NCBI GenBank assembly: GCA_020310875.1
Contig: CM035417.1
Location: 86,642,440-86,706,439, forward strand
Direction of reading: 5' to 3'
Source of the DNA: Ceratopteris richardii
Lineage: Eukaryota > Streptophyta > Polypodiopsida > Polypodiales > Pteridaceae
DNA: 64,000 nt
The position numbers were made by a program, and so were the translations under genes. Positions 1-11,931 of the stretch are shown one piece after another (position 1 is the first letter of the stretch; every line of letters starts with the position of its first letter). The notes under the pieces were generated by a model. That model did not search any database. It was not told where the DNA came from and saw nothing but the letters and a program-made list of their open reading frames with translations.

Positions 1-777
1 GTGTCAAAAGCTATCTTATGGAATAGCTTTAGTCAAAGTATCTACAACATTATCTCAAGTATTAACCTTATCAAGAATAATGCACTCAGTGGCTAAGCAG
101 TCTCTAACAAAGTGATACCTCACCTCAATGTGCTTAGTCTTTGCATGATAGACCAAATTCTTAGCTAAAGCAATGGAACTCTAACTATCATTGATCAAAT
201 GAGGTACATGCTGAGGTAGACCCATATCATAAGCAAGATGAGAAATCCAAAATACTTCCTTACATGCCTCAATTGATGCAACATAGCCACCTTATGTAAT
301 GGAAACATCTGTACATTCTTGAAGATGAGATCTCCAAGAGATAGCACCTCCAACAAAATGAAAAATATACCTTGATGTAGACTTCTAATTGTCTACACAA
401 CCAACATAATCAGAATATGTGTCACCAATAGTGGATGCCTTTCCTCTACCCAAGCATAGACACTTGTCCTTACTACTACTCAGATATCTCAAAATCATCT
501 TGACTACTTCCCAATTCATCTTTCTAGGATTATACATATATCTACTCACAACTCCCATTGCAAATACAATCTCCGGTCTCGTAGCTACCATAACATACAT
601 GTGGGTAAAGGTGTACTCAATGCCTTGCCATCTTGCATATTGAAACTATGAAGTACCTTGAATATGTACTCACTTTGAGACAAGTTTATGCATTTTTTAC
701 TCCTATCACGAGTAATGTGCATGCCAAGAATATGTTTGGTAACACCCAACATATCGTCAACATAAAGTATCAAGTTT
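1..777 (-). mobile_element. Copia remnant D1, RT and RNase H part
   Basis: The minus strand reads as the 3' part of a Ty1/copia pol gene. A YVDD reverse-transcriptase motif lies near 740-760. It is followed by the conserved stretch around RPEIVFAMGVVSRYM and by an RNase H-like tail reaching the left window edge. The wording resembles the Tnt1/Tork group, which is a recollection and not a search result. The element is old and broken in many places. It is cut off on the right by element C. A matching piece of minus-strand integrase lies on the far side of C (18308-18501), so C probably inserted into this copy. Neither LTR is visible in the window. Confidence 0.7.
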
Positions 778-812
778 CATTCTCTTGAGGTATCCATCCA
801 TCTCTTCCAACA
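778..812 (+). repeat. Remnant of the 5' LTR of copia C
   Basis: These bases match the last ~35 bp of the 3' LTR at 18273-18307 (ctcttgaggtatccatcc and onward, ending ttccaaca). They are followed at once by the primer-binding site. Confidence 0.8.
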
Positions 813-813
813 G

Positions 814-825
814 TGGTATCAGAGC
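814..825 (+). other. Primer-binding site of copia C
   Basis: TGGTATCAGAGC is complementary to the 3' region of plant initiator tRNA-Met and lies one base after the LTR end. This fixes the plus orientation of C. Confidence 0.9.
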
Positions 826-1057
826 AAGTTGAGGTAAAATGGGAGATGGTTTCCCATCTTTTATTGATAAATTGGAGAGGAATAACTACCAAGCATGGTC
901 CTTGATGATGAAGACATATTTACAAGGAAGGAGTCTCTATGGATACATATCATGGATGAGAAGATGCCCATTTTCAAAAGCAAAGGACAAACTACAAGAG
1001 AGGAGCTTGAAAGACTCAACTCATGGTGTGCCAAAGATGCTTTAGCAAGGTCATATC

Positions 1058-2137
1058 TGAAAGAACTTGGAGAAGCTTGTCGAAGGTAGAAAAGTGCGTT
1101 TCGAGGCGACGAAGTTTGGTCAAGCCAACCGGCACAAGACCAGCCCTTGAGCTTATGGAGACTCAAATAGACCTTATAGGCATGCCATAAGTGCAAAGAA
1201 ATACACTATGTACCTTGGAGCATCAAGGAGAATGAGTCGATACAAAACAGATAGGTTCGCGGGTCGACTAGCTCAGAAAAACTTACTATCTATGGAAGAG
1301 ACAATGAACTTCAAATGCCCATAGCAACCAACGTGATTACAATTAGAAAAAAATCCTTTTATGGGAGTGATACACATAGGGTTGAGTGTATGTAATGCAC
1401 AAAAGTATAAGGAATAAGCAAAATATGCTATAGGAATGAATGCGACATTCACCGGTGGTACTTCCTATTTTTTAGGAATATGTAGAGATTGACCCCGAGG
1501 CAGAAAAACTGAGATTTCTCCCAATCTGCTGCACCAAATGCTTCACAAATTTCCACGCATAAACTAGACACTAATACCTTTCCAATGAGTCCTCTTGCAC
1601 TCAATTTAGAGCTCTGAGAAGAGAGCACCAGCCTCTGCAAGATTACTGTTGGCGAAGAAGATGATGCAGAAAATTGAAGGAGCAAGACAATGATGGTCAC
1701 AAGTGTATGTATATTGCTTTCATGTATTTTACAAGTGATTCCAAGTCTTTATATAGACTCTAGGAGTATTCCACAAGTTTTACAACTTGAATTTGAATTC
1801 AAATGAGGGTGGGAATGGCTGTTGGAGGGAATCAATTCACTTTCCTACAATCTAGGAAAAGTGAAGATCTTGATTGATCTACTTTTAGGTGATTGATTGC
1901 TTGATTGAATGCAACTTCAACCACCAACAATTCGTGGGATTTGGGCTCTTTATTTGTACCTTTACATGTGTCAAGCTCAAGGCTTTTACAACGGTAAATG
2001 AACCATCAAAATATTCTCAAAAAATACAATAAATGAGCATATGAAAAAGAACTCTCCAATGGATATTCTTTCGACGCGATAGCCTTTGATGTAGATCAAA
2101 TCCACCTCAAGCATAGTGTAAGCTTGATGTTCCAACA
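1058..2137 (-). repeat. 3' LTR of copia A
   Basis: This 1080-bp repeat begins TG and ends CA. It lies next to the polypurine tract (its complement at 2138-2151). It is about 97% identical by eye to 13647-14726. Confidence 0.93.
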
Positions 2138-2151
2138 GCTCCCCCTCAAGC
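2138..2151 (-). other. Polypurine tract of copia A
   Basis: The plus strand reads gctccccctcaagc, so the element strand reads GCTTGAGGGGGAGC directly before the LTR. The same sequence precedes the LTRs of B and C. Confidence 0.88.
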
Positions 2152-2169
2152 TAAAGTATGCTTGAGTCT

Positions 2170-5100
2170 TCATTCTCTGATAGGTTGAATACCTGCCATA
2201 GCTTTGAATCTACAAAGCTTTATTCCATCAAGTGCCTTCGTCATCATATCTGCTACTTGCTTTTTAGTCGGAACAAAAGAAATGTCAATCTCCTTTGCCA
2301 TGAGCTTCTCCCTGATGAAGTGATAATGGACTTCTATGTGCTTGGTTCTTGCATGGAAAATAGGATTTGCCGCTAGATGCATGGAACTTACATTATCTCC
2401 AAATATGTGAGGTTTGGAACTCACAAGTCCCAAATTTGTATACAATGCTTTTAACCATATTGCCTCTTGAGTTGCTATGGTCAAGCCTCTGTACTCTGCT
2501 TTAGTTGAGGATAAAGCAACTGTTGGTTGCTTATTGGAACTCCATGACACTAGCTTCGAACCTACAAATGCTAAGTAACCAGATGTACTTTTTCTATCAT
2601 CCTTAGCTCCTACCCAATCTGCATCTGAGTAGATTTTGATATCCAAATCTGAAGAGTAAGGATAGAATATACCTTCGTTGATTGTACCTTTGAGATACTT
2701 AAGTACTCTCTTAGCCGCATCCATGTGTGGTCTTTTCGGTGAGTGCATGAACTGACTAAGCACTCCCACACTATATGAGATGTCTGCCCTTGTATGAGTA
2801 GCATATATCAAGCTACCTACCAAGCTTTGATACTCTTTAATGTCTTCAATTTTCTCACCTTCATAAACACTAAGTTTATGATTCATCTCCAAAGGTGTAC
2901 CTGTAGGTTTAGTGTTCTCCATTTTGAACTTGAGAAGAAGATCTTGAATGTATCTTCTTTGATTCAAATACATTCCTTCGTCTATGTATATCACCTGCAT
3001 ACCTAGGAAATATGTGAGATCACCTAGGTCATTGATTTTGAACTCCTCTTGCATTTGTCTCTTGATCCTTTGAATGCCATTTAGATCATCACCTGTCACA
3101 ATAATATCATCTACATATACACATAGATAGATAACCTCATTGTGATCCCTTTTGATGAATAGAGAAGAATCTGAGCTGCTAGCTTTGAACCCTTGATCTT
3201 GAAGATATGTAACCAACCTATAGTTCCAAGCTCTAGGAGCTTGTTTCAATCCATACAATGCTTTCTTAAGTCTGCAAACATAGGATGGATGATTAGGGTT
3301 TTCAAAACCTGGTGGTTGTGACATGTATACCTCTTCACTTATCCAACCATTTAAGAATGCATTTTTCACATCAAGTTGGAGGAGTCTCCAATTCCTTGCA
3401 GCAACTACACTTATCAACGTCCTGATTGTAGTCATCTTTGCAACTCGTGAGAATGTTTCCTCATAGTCTATACTAGGAGTTTGTGAGCATCCTTTGGCAA
3501 CTAATCTTGCCTTGTACGTGCAAACTGATCCATCTGAATTTCTTTTAACTTTATATACCCATCGGCAACCAATTACCTTTTGACTCGGTGACATTGGAAC
3601 CAAATCCCAAGTGTCCATCTCCTTCAATGCATCTATCTCTTCGTTCATGGCCTTTTCCCAATTAGGGTTTCCCTTTGCCTCTTCATAGGTTGAGGGTTCC
3701 TCTGAAATAGAGTCTTTTGCCAAGTAGATTGAATGCTTTGTAATAAATGTGGAATCATATCCATACCTTTATGGTTGTTTCTTCTCTCTTCCTGATCTTC
3801 TAGGTGCTTGTTTGGAGCATTCTCCAACCTCTTGCATCTTTGCTTTGCCTCTTGACTTCCATAGCTTGTAATCCCTTTCTCTTTCATCTTGGTCATCGTC
3901 TGTATCACGTCTTGGATCCTGGACCTGTGTATCATGCTTGCTTCCTAATTGATGAGAGTCAGAATCAAGATCATATGGTAGTGTTACCTTTTGTTTGTCT
4001 TCATCATACCAAGACCTGTGTTCTTCAAACACAACATCTCTACTTGTAGTGAATTGCTTGGTTGAAGGATTGAAGAACCTGTAACCCATCTGAGTTGAAT
4101 CATATCCAATAAAAATTGCCTTTGTTGCCCTTTCATCTAGCTTACCTCTTATTTGTGATGGTACATGAACATAAGCTAAACAACAAAAAACCTTGCAATG
4201 TCCAAGACTAGGTTTTCTTCCATGCCATGCTTCATAAGGAGTCATACCTTGAAGTGATTTGGATGGTAGTCGATTGACAAGGTACACTGCAGTTGAAATA
4301 GCTTCTACCCATAGATAATGTGGCAACTTCTTCTCTTCAAGCATTGTTCGGGCTGATCCAACCAATGTCTTGTTTCTCCTCTCTACAATTCCATTTAGTT
4401 GAGGAGAGTACCTAGTAGTCACTTCCCTTTTGATACCTTTGTCCTGCAAGAACTCATCAAACTCTTTGGAGAAGTATTCTCCCCCCCATCAGATCTGAGC
4501 TTCTTTAGTGATCTACCTGGATGATTCTCCACATGTGCAAGATACTTCTTGAAGCAATCAAATACTTCATTCTTACTCTTGATAAAGTATAGAAAAGTCC
4601 ATCTACTATGGTCGTCAATAAATGAGACATAATACCTTGATCCTTCCAACGAAGGTTCTTGACTTGGTCCCCATACATCTGTATGTAATAAGTCCAATAA
4701 GTTGTTGTGGATGTAGCCTTTGTGGTTGAATGGTTGTCTTTGTGCCTTCCCAATCTGACATGCATCACACCTGTTGATCATGTGTTGCTTTGATATGTTC
4801 GGCAGTCCTAGAACACTTTGATCCCTGCATATATCCTTCAAGGTTCTTTCATTCACATGAGCAAGTCTCTTATGCCACACTTCAAGCTCACTTAGGGTTT
4901 GAGACCCAAAGTTGAATAGAGCTATGTTCCTGGTTTCTCCTACTTCAAAAGTAAAGAGCCTACCATGCTTCTCACCTCGGGCTATCTTCTTGAAGCCTTG
5001 ACATGGATCTTCCACAAAAGCTCCATGTTGGGTGAACCTAAGTTGCAAGCCTTTTTCAACTATTTGACCTACACTTATTAGGTTTTTAGTGATAGTGGGT

Positions 5101-5719
5101 ACATAGAGAACCTTACTCAAAATTTTTGTCTTGCCATTGGAAGCTTTGACATTACCAATCTTCTCCACATTGTGCTTTGTGTCATCCCCTGTTTGCACTT
5201 CATGTCTATGCTTTGGACTTTCCAAATTAGATAGAAGAGCAATGTTGCCTGCAACATGATTCGAACATCCTGAATCTATGTAGAACAAATGATCATCTTC
5301 TTTACCTTCTTTGTGGCTTAGATTCATAAGAAGTAATGAGTCTTCATGTGGTTGATCTTTTGAATAATTGTTGTAGTCCCTTCTATTATAGCTTCTATTG
5401 TTATTGTTGAAGTTGTGTCCACCTCTGCCTCTATTGCGGCCATATCCACCTCTTCCACTTCCTTTCTGGGACTTCCCATTGAACCAAAAATTCTGAGTGG
5501 TGTGGTTGGTCTTGTCGAATATGGCACAAGGTTGAACATTCTAACCTTTGGCTTTGTCTTGCTTTGGTCCTTTCTTCTTACCTTTCCACTTGCTCTTGCT
5601 TGCAAAGTTGGCTTGGGAAGTCTCTTCTTCATCTTCTTCCTTCTTCTTGCCTTTCTGCTTCTTATCCTTCTTATCTGCATATAGAGCACTAGTTGAATTT
5701 CCATGATAAGAGTTACCTT
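2170..5719 (-). pseudogene. Copia A pol: gag end, PR, IN, RT, RNase H
   Basis: Reading on the minus strand from 5719 downward, a lysine-rich gag C-terminus comes first. Protease follows around 5290-5240 (YIDSGCSNHVAGN), then a GAG-pre-integrase/integrase stretch with LHTDVWGPS near 4690. The integrase C-terminus comes next (MTPYEAWHGRKPSLGH, near 4220). The reverse transcriptase ([11 protein letters not shown] near 3370, YVDD near 3110) and RNase H (SDADWVGAKDDRKSTSGYLAF near 2600) close it. Domain order is standard copia. The last frame, 3723-2170, spans RT and RNase H over about 517 residues. This is a fossil with several breaks, and its N-terminal gag is displaced to 13017-13625 by element B. 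Confidence 0.88.
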
Positions 5720-5724
5720 CCTTT

Positions 5725-6804
5725 TGTTGGTGCATATCAAGCCTTCACACATTGGCTTGAAATCATGGAAGACTAGCTTGGACAAAGCTTTATCAAGACT
5801 TCACTTGAAGCAAGGATCATATGAACATATGCTTAGATGTTCTTACTTTTATCCCTTTGTAAAAGTCTATATGACTTGGCAATCACATTAGTCACTTACC
5901 TACTTCATTTAGTCGTGGAAAAGAGAATGATTTAGTGGAGAGAATATCTCCCTACTTTTAGAGGAGTAATTGAAGGGAGCCAAGAATTCAAATTTGAACT
6001 CAAACTATCACTCATTCCTATATAAGTTGTACTTGAGAAGTCGCGGGTGTCCTTCATCATTTCCGAGGCCTATTGCTCTTGTAATTGTGTGTGTGTTAGT
6101 GCTACTCCAGAGCCTACACCACCACACCTCAATTAGCTATGCTTGTCATGCTAATGAGCTTGTATAATCATATCAATCAATAGATATATACACATTCATC
6201 ATCTCTGGTTCTCTGTGTTTTATACTTCAAGTCTGTCAACTTCAACAGGGCATATCTCAGTGGTTTCTCAACCAAATAAAGTGATTAAAAGTTCATTGGA
6301 ACCAGCTCAAAGTCTTCTACAAGCATACAAAATTTCAGAAGATTTCATTCAGCCATTTGGGAGAAATCTGAATCGAGGTACTCACTGGTCTGTGACTGTA
6401 AGTCTCCTAAAAAGTCGGGGGTGTACCTTATTTTGCTAAAGTGATTTCTCTAAGTGTGATTTATCATTTTCTCTCATTCCACTTGCAAATGGAAGCTGGT
6501 TAAGCTACTTGAATATGTCTAGAAGGAATTAGACCAATTGTAAGTGTGCTGGTCACACTGAGCATAACACTGAGCAGGTGTCATTACAAAAATAGCAAGT
6601 TTTTGGACTTGTGAAGGAGCCAAGTTGTCTGTTTTGATTTGGTCATTACACAAATCATTTGCAAAGCACATATATGGTTTCTTGGTATCATTTGGAAGCT
6701 CAAGGAGTCTACTAAACATATCTGGAGTCAAAGGAGGGCAGGTGTGAAGCAGGTTTTGCAGCACCAACTGATCTTCTGAGTGCATCCAACCATCACTCCC
6801 AACA
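5725..6804 (+). repeat. 5' LTR of copia B
   Basis: This 1080-bp repeat starts TGTTGG and ends CAACA. It is nearly identical to 11932-13011. A TATA-like element lies at 6017-6026. Confidence 0.95.
6017..6026 (+). promoter_or_regulatory. Putative TATA box in the 5' LTR of B
   Basis: The sequence cctatataag lies about 290 bp into the LTR, where the U3/R boundary is expected. The assignment rests on sequence only. Confidence 0.5.
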
Positions 6805-6805
6805 G

Positions 6806-6817
6806 TGGTATCAGAGC
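6806..6817 (+). other. Primer-binding site of copia B
   Basis: TGGTATCAGAGC, complementary to initiator tRNA-Met, lies one base after the LTR. Confidence 0.93.
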
Positions 6818-6830
6818 TTATAAGGTAATC

Positions 6831-9428
6831 ATGGGTGATGGTTTCCCTTCCTTCATTGACAAATTAGATAGGAACAACTACCAAGCTTGGTCATTGAGAA
6901 TGAAGACCTATCTACAAGGGAGAAGCTTATTTGGATACATATCAGGAGATGAGGAATTGCCCTCATTCAAGACTAGAGGCCTACCCACAAAGGATGAACA
7001 TGAAAGGCTCAACCAATGGTGTGCAAAAGATGCTTTGTCAAGGTCATATCTTCTAAATTCTATTTCTGATTTCCTTCTACCACATATAAGGAATTGTAAG
7101 ACTTCCCAAGAGACTTGGGAAACCTTGTCAACTTATTTTTCATCAAGCACAAGGGCCAGAAAGAATCAGCTATGGGTTGAGTTTACAACTCTTAGGAAGC
7201 AATCAAAACAATGTGTCTCAGACTTTGTCACCAAGGTCAAAGACATTGCAGACCAACTTGCAAGTGTTGGAGAAGAAATTGAGGAAGAGCAAATAGTCAG
7301 ACAAGTGACCAATGGACTAAAGGCAGATGACAAGTGGGAGAGCTTTACCACAGCAATGGACTTATACATGGACATCCAAGCACCTGATCTAACAACTCTG
7401 ATTGGACAACTCTTCACACATGAAGCAAAAATCACAAAGAATGGAGAGCAATCAAAAGGTAACAATCCCTCTGCCCTATATACTGATAAGAAGACTAAAG
7501 ACAAGGGTAAAAACAAAAAGGTTGATGAAGAAGGCTCTACCTCCCAAGCAAACTATGCAGGGAGAGGTAGATCTTCTAGAGGTAGGGGCAGAGGAGGTAA
7601 GTCAGGTAGGGGGAGACCCTACAATCAATCTCCATGCAATATTTGTGGCTTGTCTAACCATACCACAGATGAATGCTACAAAAACTACAAGAACCAAAGA
7701 GGAAGAGGTCACCAAAGAGGAGGATACTCTCAAGGCAGAGGCAGATTCAACCAATCTCAAAGCTACCATGGCTACAACAATAATTATAACAACAACTACA
7801 ATCACAATGGCAACTATCAAGGTGGATACAGAAATAGGAAAGACTACAACAATTATGCAGAGGAGCAAGAAGATTCCCTATTGATCATGAATATGACATC
7901 TAAGTCAGGTATCAATGATGAACACTTATTCTATATTGATTCAGGTTGCTCTAATCATGTAGCTGGAAATGTTGCACTACTTTCTGATTTGGAGGAACCC
8001 AAAGGCAAGCATCAAGTGCAGACAGGTGATGACACTAAGCATTCAGTTGTTAAAGTAGGCAATGTCAAAACTAGTGATGGTAATCAGAATTTATTGAGCA
8101 GAGTATTGTATGTTCCAACAATTACCAAGAATCTGATGAGTGTAGGTCAGATTGTGGAAAAAGGTCTACAGGTCAGGTTCACTCAACATGGTGCATATGT
8201 GGAGGATCCAAGACATGGATTCAGAAGGATAGCCAAGGGAGAAAAATCAGGTAGATTGTTTACCTTTGAACTTGAAGACACTAAGAGTATTGCTTTGTAC
8301 AACTATAAGGATCAAACACTATCAGAATTAGAGATTTGGCACAAGAGATTAGGTCACATTGGAGAGAGGACCTTAAAGCAAATGAGTAGGGATCAATGTG
8401 TGCTTGGGATACCTAATGTATCCAAGCAACACATGATATACAAGTGTGGGGCTTGTCAATTTGGTAAGTCACACAGATTGCCCTATACCAAGAAAGGTTT
8501 TATGCATGAAGACTATCTGGAATTGGTACATACAGATGTTTGGGGACCTAGCAAGGAACCATCCATATCTGGATCAAGGTACTATGTGTCCTTTATTGAT
8601 GACTATAGCAGGTGGACTGTCTTATACTTCATGAAACATAAAGATGAAGTATTTAATTGTTTCAAAAGGTATCTTGCACTAGTTGAAAATCAAACAGGTA
8701 GACATTTGAAGAAGCTAAGGTCAGATGGTGGTGGAGAATACTTCTCAAATGACTTTGAAGATTTCTTGCAGGAAAGAGGCATCAAGAGGGAGATTACTAC
8801 AAGGTACTCACCTGAACAAAATGGGGTAGCTGAAAGAAGGAATAGACTCATTGTAGAGATAGCTAGGTCTATGCTAAATGAAAAGAAATTGCCAAATTAT
8901 CTATGGGCAGAGAGTGTATCTACTACCACATATTTAATTAACAGGTTGCCATCAAAGACACTTGATGGAATGACACCATATGAAGCTTGGCATGGTAAGA
9001 GACCATCTCTGGATCATTGCAAAATCTTTGGTTGTGTAGCATATGTGCATATTCCCTCACAGGTAAGGGGAAAGCTAGACCCTAAAGCTGAAAAATGTAT
9101 CTTCATTGGTTATGATTTGAATCAGAAGGGATACAGGTTCTATAACCCCTCAAACAAAGGCTTTAAGGTAAGCAGAGATGTCATCTTTGATGAAAATGAC
9201 TCATGGTATGAAAATGAGTGCAGGAAAGTTAGCCTACCTTATGATATGGAAGAAGACTTCCCCAAGCTTACCAGAGAAGAACCAATTCGAAAAGAGGACA
9301 CAAGCTCAGATGATGAAGACACCATCAACATTGAAGAGTTCAAGGCTTGGAAATCCAAAGGGAAGATGAAGATGAAGCAACTAGAAGATAATCCAGAATC
9401 CTCAACACAAGCTATGAGGAGATCTTAG
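6831..9428 (+). pseudogene. Copia B gag, protease and integrase frame
   Basis: One long frame of about 865 residues from the ATG at 6831. The N-terminus is a copia gag (FPSFIDKLDRNNYQAW; FSSSTRARKNQLW). An RGRG-rich linker and a CCHC zinc knuckle follow (CNICGLSNHTTDEC, near 7635-7676). Asn/Tyr/Gly-rich low-complexity sequence comes next, then the aspartic protease (YIDSGCSNHVAGN, near 7930). The pre-integrase zinc region has WHKRLGHIGERTL and CGACQFGKSHRLP. The integrase core has HTDVWGPSKEP, and the last part contains TPYEAWHGKRPSLDHCKIFGC. The RT and RNase H part lies downstream. The frame is long because the copy is young. The element as a whole is broken, so this is annotated as a fossil and not a working gene. 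Confidence 0.9.
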
Positions 9429-10739
9429 AGAGAAAAGAAAAAACCTATTAGGTATGGGTATGATACTTCACTTGTAACCAAGCACTCTGTGTATCTTGCA
9501 AAGGATCTCTTGAATGAAGAACCAGGTACATTTGAAGAAGCAATCACTAAACCAGAATGGAAGGAAGCAATGGATGAAGAAATGGAGGCTCTCAAGGAGA
9601 GTGATACTTGGGACTTGGTACCCAAGAAGGACTCCATGAAGGTGATAGGATCCAGATGGATCTATAAACTCAAGAGGAACTCAGATGGTACAATAAACAG
9701 GTATAAAGCTAGGTTGGTAGCCAAGGGTTTTGCACAAACCCAAGGCATTGATTATGAGGAGACATTTTCTCCTGTGGCTAAAATGCCAACTATCAGAATA
9801 TTGGTGAGTGTAGCTGCATCCAAGAATTGGAACATGTACCAATTGGATGTGAAGAATGCATTCTTGAATGGATGGATATCTGAAGAAGTCTACATGTCAC
9901 AACCACCTGGCTATGAAGATCCCAAGAAGGTAAATCATGTTTGTAAATTGAAGAAGGCTCTATATGGATTGAAGCAGGCACCTAGAGCATGGAATTACAG
10001 ATTGACAACCTACCTCCAAGACCAAGGATTTATAATGAGTAAAGCAGATACTTCATTGTTTATCAAAAGGAACAATTCAGAGGTAATATATTTGTGTGTC
10101 TATGTTGATGACATCATTATCACAGGAAATGATGTTCAAGGAATAAGACACATCAAAGGACAGATGATGAAAGAATTCAAGATCAATGATCTTGGATTAT
10201 TGAAGTATTTCTTAGGTATTGAATTGGTCTACACAAATTGAGGTATTTACATCACTCAAAAGAAGTATGTGCAGGATATGGTCAAGAAGTTTGGCTTGCA
10301 GGATGCTAAAATATCTACTACTCCAATGGAAGTCAACCATAAGCTAAGTGCTCATGAAGGAGAAGAAGTCCAAGACATCACAGGATACCAAAGTATGGTA
10401 GGTAGCTTGAACTATGCTACCTTGACAAGAATTGACATAGCATATGGAGTAAGTGTGCTTAGTCAATTCATGCACAAACCAAGGGTACCTCACCTAGAGG
10501 CAGCAAAGAAGATCTTAAAGTATTTAAAGGGAACTCAGAATCATGGTTTGTACTTTCCTTATACATCAGATATTGACATAAAAGTGTACTCAGATGCAGA
10601 TTGGGCAGGATGCAAGGATGATAGGAGAAGCACCTCAGGATATATTTGTTTTGCAGGAGATAAGCCTATTTCTTGGTCAGCCAAGAAGCAACCTACAGTG
10701 GCATTGTCATCCACTGAAGCAGAGTATAGAGGGCTTGCC

Positions 10740-10879
10740 TGTAACATAATCTTTGTAGGAGATGGTTGAACCACACCCTAAGAGAGAGGATTAGGAAGTA
10801 ATCCTCAACCATGGCTTTTGGGGCAAGTGGTTAGCCCATCACATTCCTAACCAAGAGGTTGTGAGTTCAATTCCTTACA
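10740..10879 (+). repeat. 5' LTR of the TRIM
   Basis: This 140-bp repeat is identical base for base to 11434-11573. It contains tRNA-like A-box and B-box words at 10819-10830 and 10865-10874. Confidence 0.95.
10819..10874 (+). promoter_or_regulatory. tRNA-like Pol III box pair in TRIM LTR
   Basis: The sequence TGGGGCAAGTGG fits tRNA positions 8-19 (U8, A14, purine 15, G18G19). Its GGGC (10821-10824) pairs perfectly with GCCC (10834-10837), as in a D stem. A seven-base TTCCTAA at 10844-10850 has the form of an anticodon loop (CCU). GTTCAATTCC at 10865-10874 fits the B box. The anticodon, T and acceptor stems do not pair well, so this is a tRNA relic or Pol III promoter and not a working tRNA gene. 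The second LTR repeats it at 11513-11568. Confidence 0.5.
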
Positions 10880-10880
10880 T

Positions 10881-10892
10881 TGGTATCAGAGC
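10881..10892 (+). other. Primer-binding site of the TRIM
   Basis: TGGTATCAGAGC, complementary to initiator tRNA-Met, lies one base after the LTR. Confidence 0.93.
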
Positions 10893-11160
10893 CTAGGAAG
10901 TAGGCTTGGGCAAAGTGGAATGATCCAATGGCCTCTAAAAAAGGCGCTTGGGCATCCTCCATGTGAAAGGATAGGAATTGTGGAAAGCGCGCGCGTCGGT
11001 TTCAAGGATGGACCTTACAATGATTGGGGTGTATCTCTCAATCCGTAGGTCGGATTGAGGCGTATAATATACCGTTGGAAAGCTCTCGGAACGAACTTTC
11101 CAATGAGCTAGCTTGGAAGTGTGAATTCATTGGGAATCCTTGGGTGGCACTTGATTGAGT

Positions 11161-11329
11161 GTTCAAGATACCAAGTATGGGTGAGAACAAGGTTCAAGAC
11201 TGAGGTTGAGAACAAGGGCTCAAGACACCAAGGTTGCGAACAAGAAGGTTCAAGACACCAAGGTTGAGAGCAAGAGTTCAAGAGACCAAGGTTGCGAACA
11301 AGGTTCAAGAAACTGTGCGAGGTTGAGGG
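11161..11329 (+). repeat. Minisatellite inside the TRIM
   Basis: About six imperfect units of 26-31 bp. Each starts GTTCAAGA or a close variant, usually followed by a form of CACCAAGGTTG and then a form of GAACAAG. They fill the centre of the TRIM. Confidence 0.85.
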
Positions 11330-11420
11330 ACATCAATTCAAGGGCACCTAGGGAGTTCAAGGGACTGATCACCGAGGCTAGAGGGATACAAGAGTAGATC
11401 ATTGAGGACAATGATCGACC

Positions 11421-11433
11421 AAGGGGGGAAGAA
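11421..11433 (+). other. Polypurine tract of the TRIM
   Basis: The run aaggggggaagaa abuts the second LTR. Confidence 0.85.
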
Positions 11434-11573
11434 TGTAACATAATCTTTGTAGGAGATGGTTGAACCACACCCTAAGAGAGAGGATTAGGAAGTAATCCTC
11501 AACCATGGCTTTTGGGGCAAGTGGTTAGCCCATCACATTCCTAACCAAGAGGTTGTGAGTTCAATTCCTTACA
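11434..11573 (+). repeat. 3' LTR of the TRIM
   Basis: This 140-bp repeat is identical to 10740-10879 and is followed by the target duplication ttgcc. Confidence 0.95.
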
Positions 11574-11920
11574 TTGCCAATGCCACTCAAGAAGCTATCT
11601 GGTTGAAGCTTCTATATACAGAGTTAGGTCTATACACTAGACCACCAATCATCTTTGGAGATAACACTAGCTCTCTTCACCTTGCAGCCAACCCAATATA
11701 TCATGCTAGAACCAAGCACATAGAGGTTCATTACCACTATGTGAGAGAGAAGTTGCTTAGTAAAGACATTCAATTGACTTATGTGTCTACTAATATGCAA
11801 TGTGCAGATTTACTTACAAAGGCATTGGATGGAAACAAGTTATGCAGATTTAAATCCATGATTGGATTGCAGGATGTAATTGAAGAATGAAAGAGAAGAC
11901 TTAAGCCAAAGTGCTTGGCT

Positions 11921-11931
11921 TGAGGGGGAGC
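11921..11931 (+). other. Polypurine tract of copia B
   Basis: TGAGGGGGAGC lies immediately before the 3' LTR. Confidence 0.9.

Larger units (their letters stand above)
10740..11573 (+). mobile_element. TRIM with tRNA-like LTRs
   Basis: This 834-bp element has two identical 140-bp direct terminal repeats (10740-10879 and 11434-11573), each starting TG and ending CA. It is flanked by the 5-bp duplication ttgcc (10735-10739 and 11574-11578). Right after the first repeat comes TGGTATCAGAGC at 10881-10892, an initiator-tRNA-Met primer-binding site. Just before the second repeat is the purine run aaggggggaagaa (11421-11433). There is no coding potential. These are the hallmarks of a terminal-repeat retrotransposon in miniature, moved in trans by some autonomous element. 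It sits in the RNase H of copia B. Identical LTRs mean it is very recent, which agrees with its place at the centre of the nest. Confidence 0.95.
9450..11890 (+). pseudogene. Copia B reverse transcriptase and RNase H
   Basis: Reverse transcriptase motifs appear in order: [15 protein letters not shown] near 9650, [13 protein letters not shown] near 9840, [16 protein letters not shown] near 9960 and [11 protein letters not shown] near 10100. RNase H motifs follow ([23 protein letters not shown] near 10590, VALSSTEAEYRGLA near 10700). The RNase H segment is interrupted by the TRIM at 10740-11573 and continues on its far side (ATQEAIWLKLLYTELGL, KHIEVHYHYVREKLLSKDI). The region is broken with few breaks, consistent with the very small divergence between the LTRs of B. 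Confidence 0.88.

Noticed and set aside
5970-6439. Short open frames in the LTRs of B (also 12177-12646)
   Set aside because: They lie wholly inside LTR sequence and are repeated in both LTRs. They are chance frames.
7602-7868. Minus-strand open frame in the gag of copia B
   Set aside because: It is the shadow of the Asn/Tyr/Gly-rich gag linker on the other strand.
10740-10879. Cassandra-type 5S rRNA TRIM
   Set aside because: The LTR has no 5S internal promoter words. The boxes seen fit a tRNA type instead.
10819-10884. A working tRNA-Arg(CCU) gene in the TRIM LTR
   Set aside because: Only the D stem pairs properly. Acceptor, anticodon and T stems fail.
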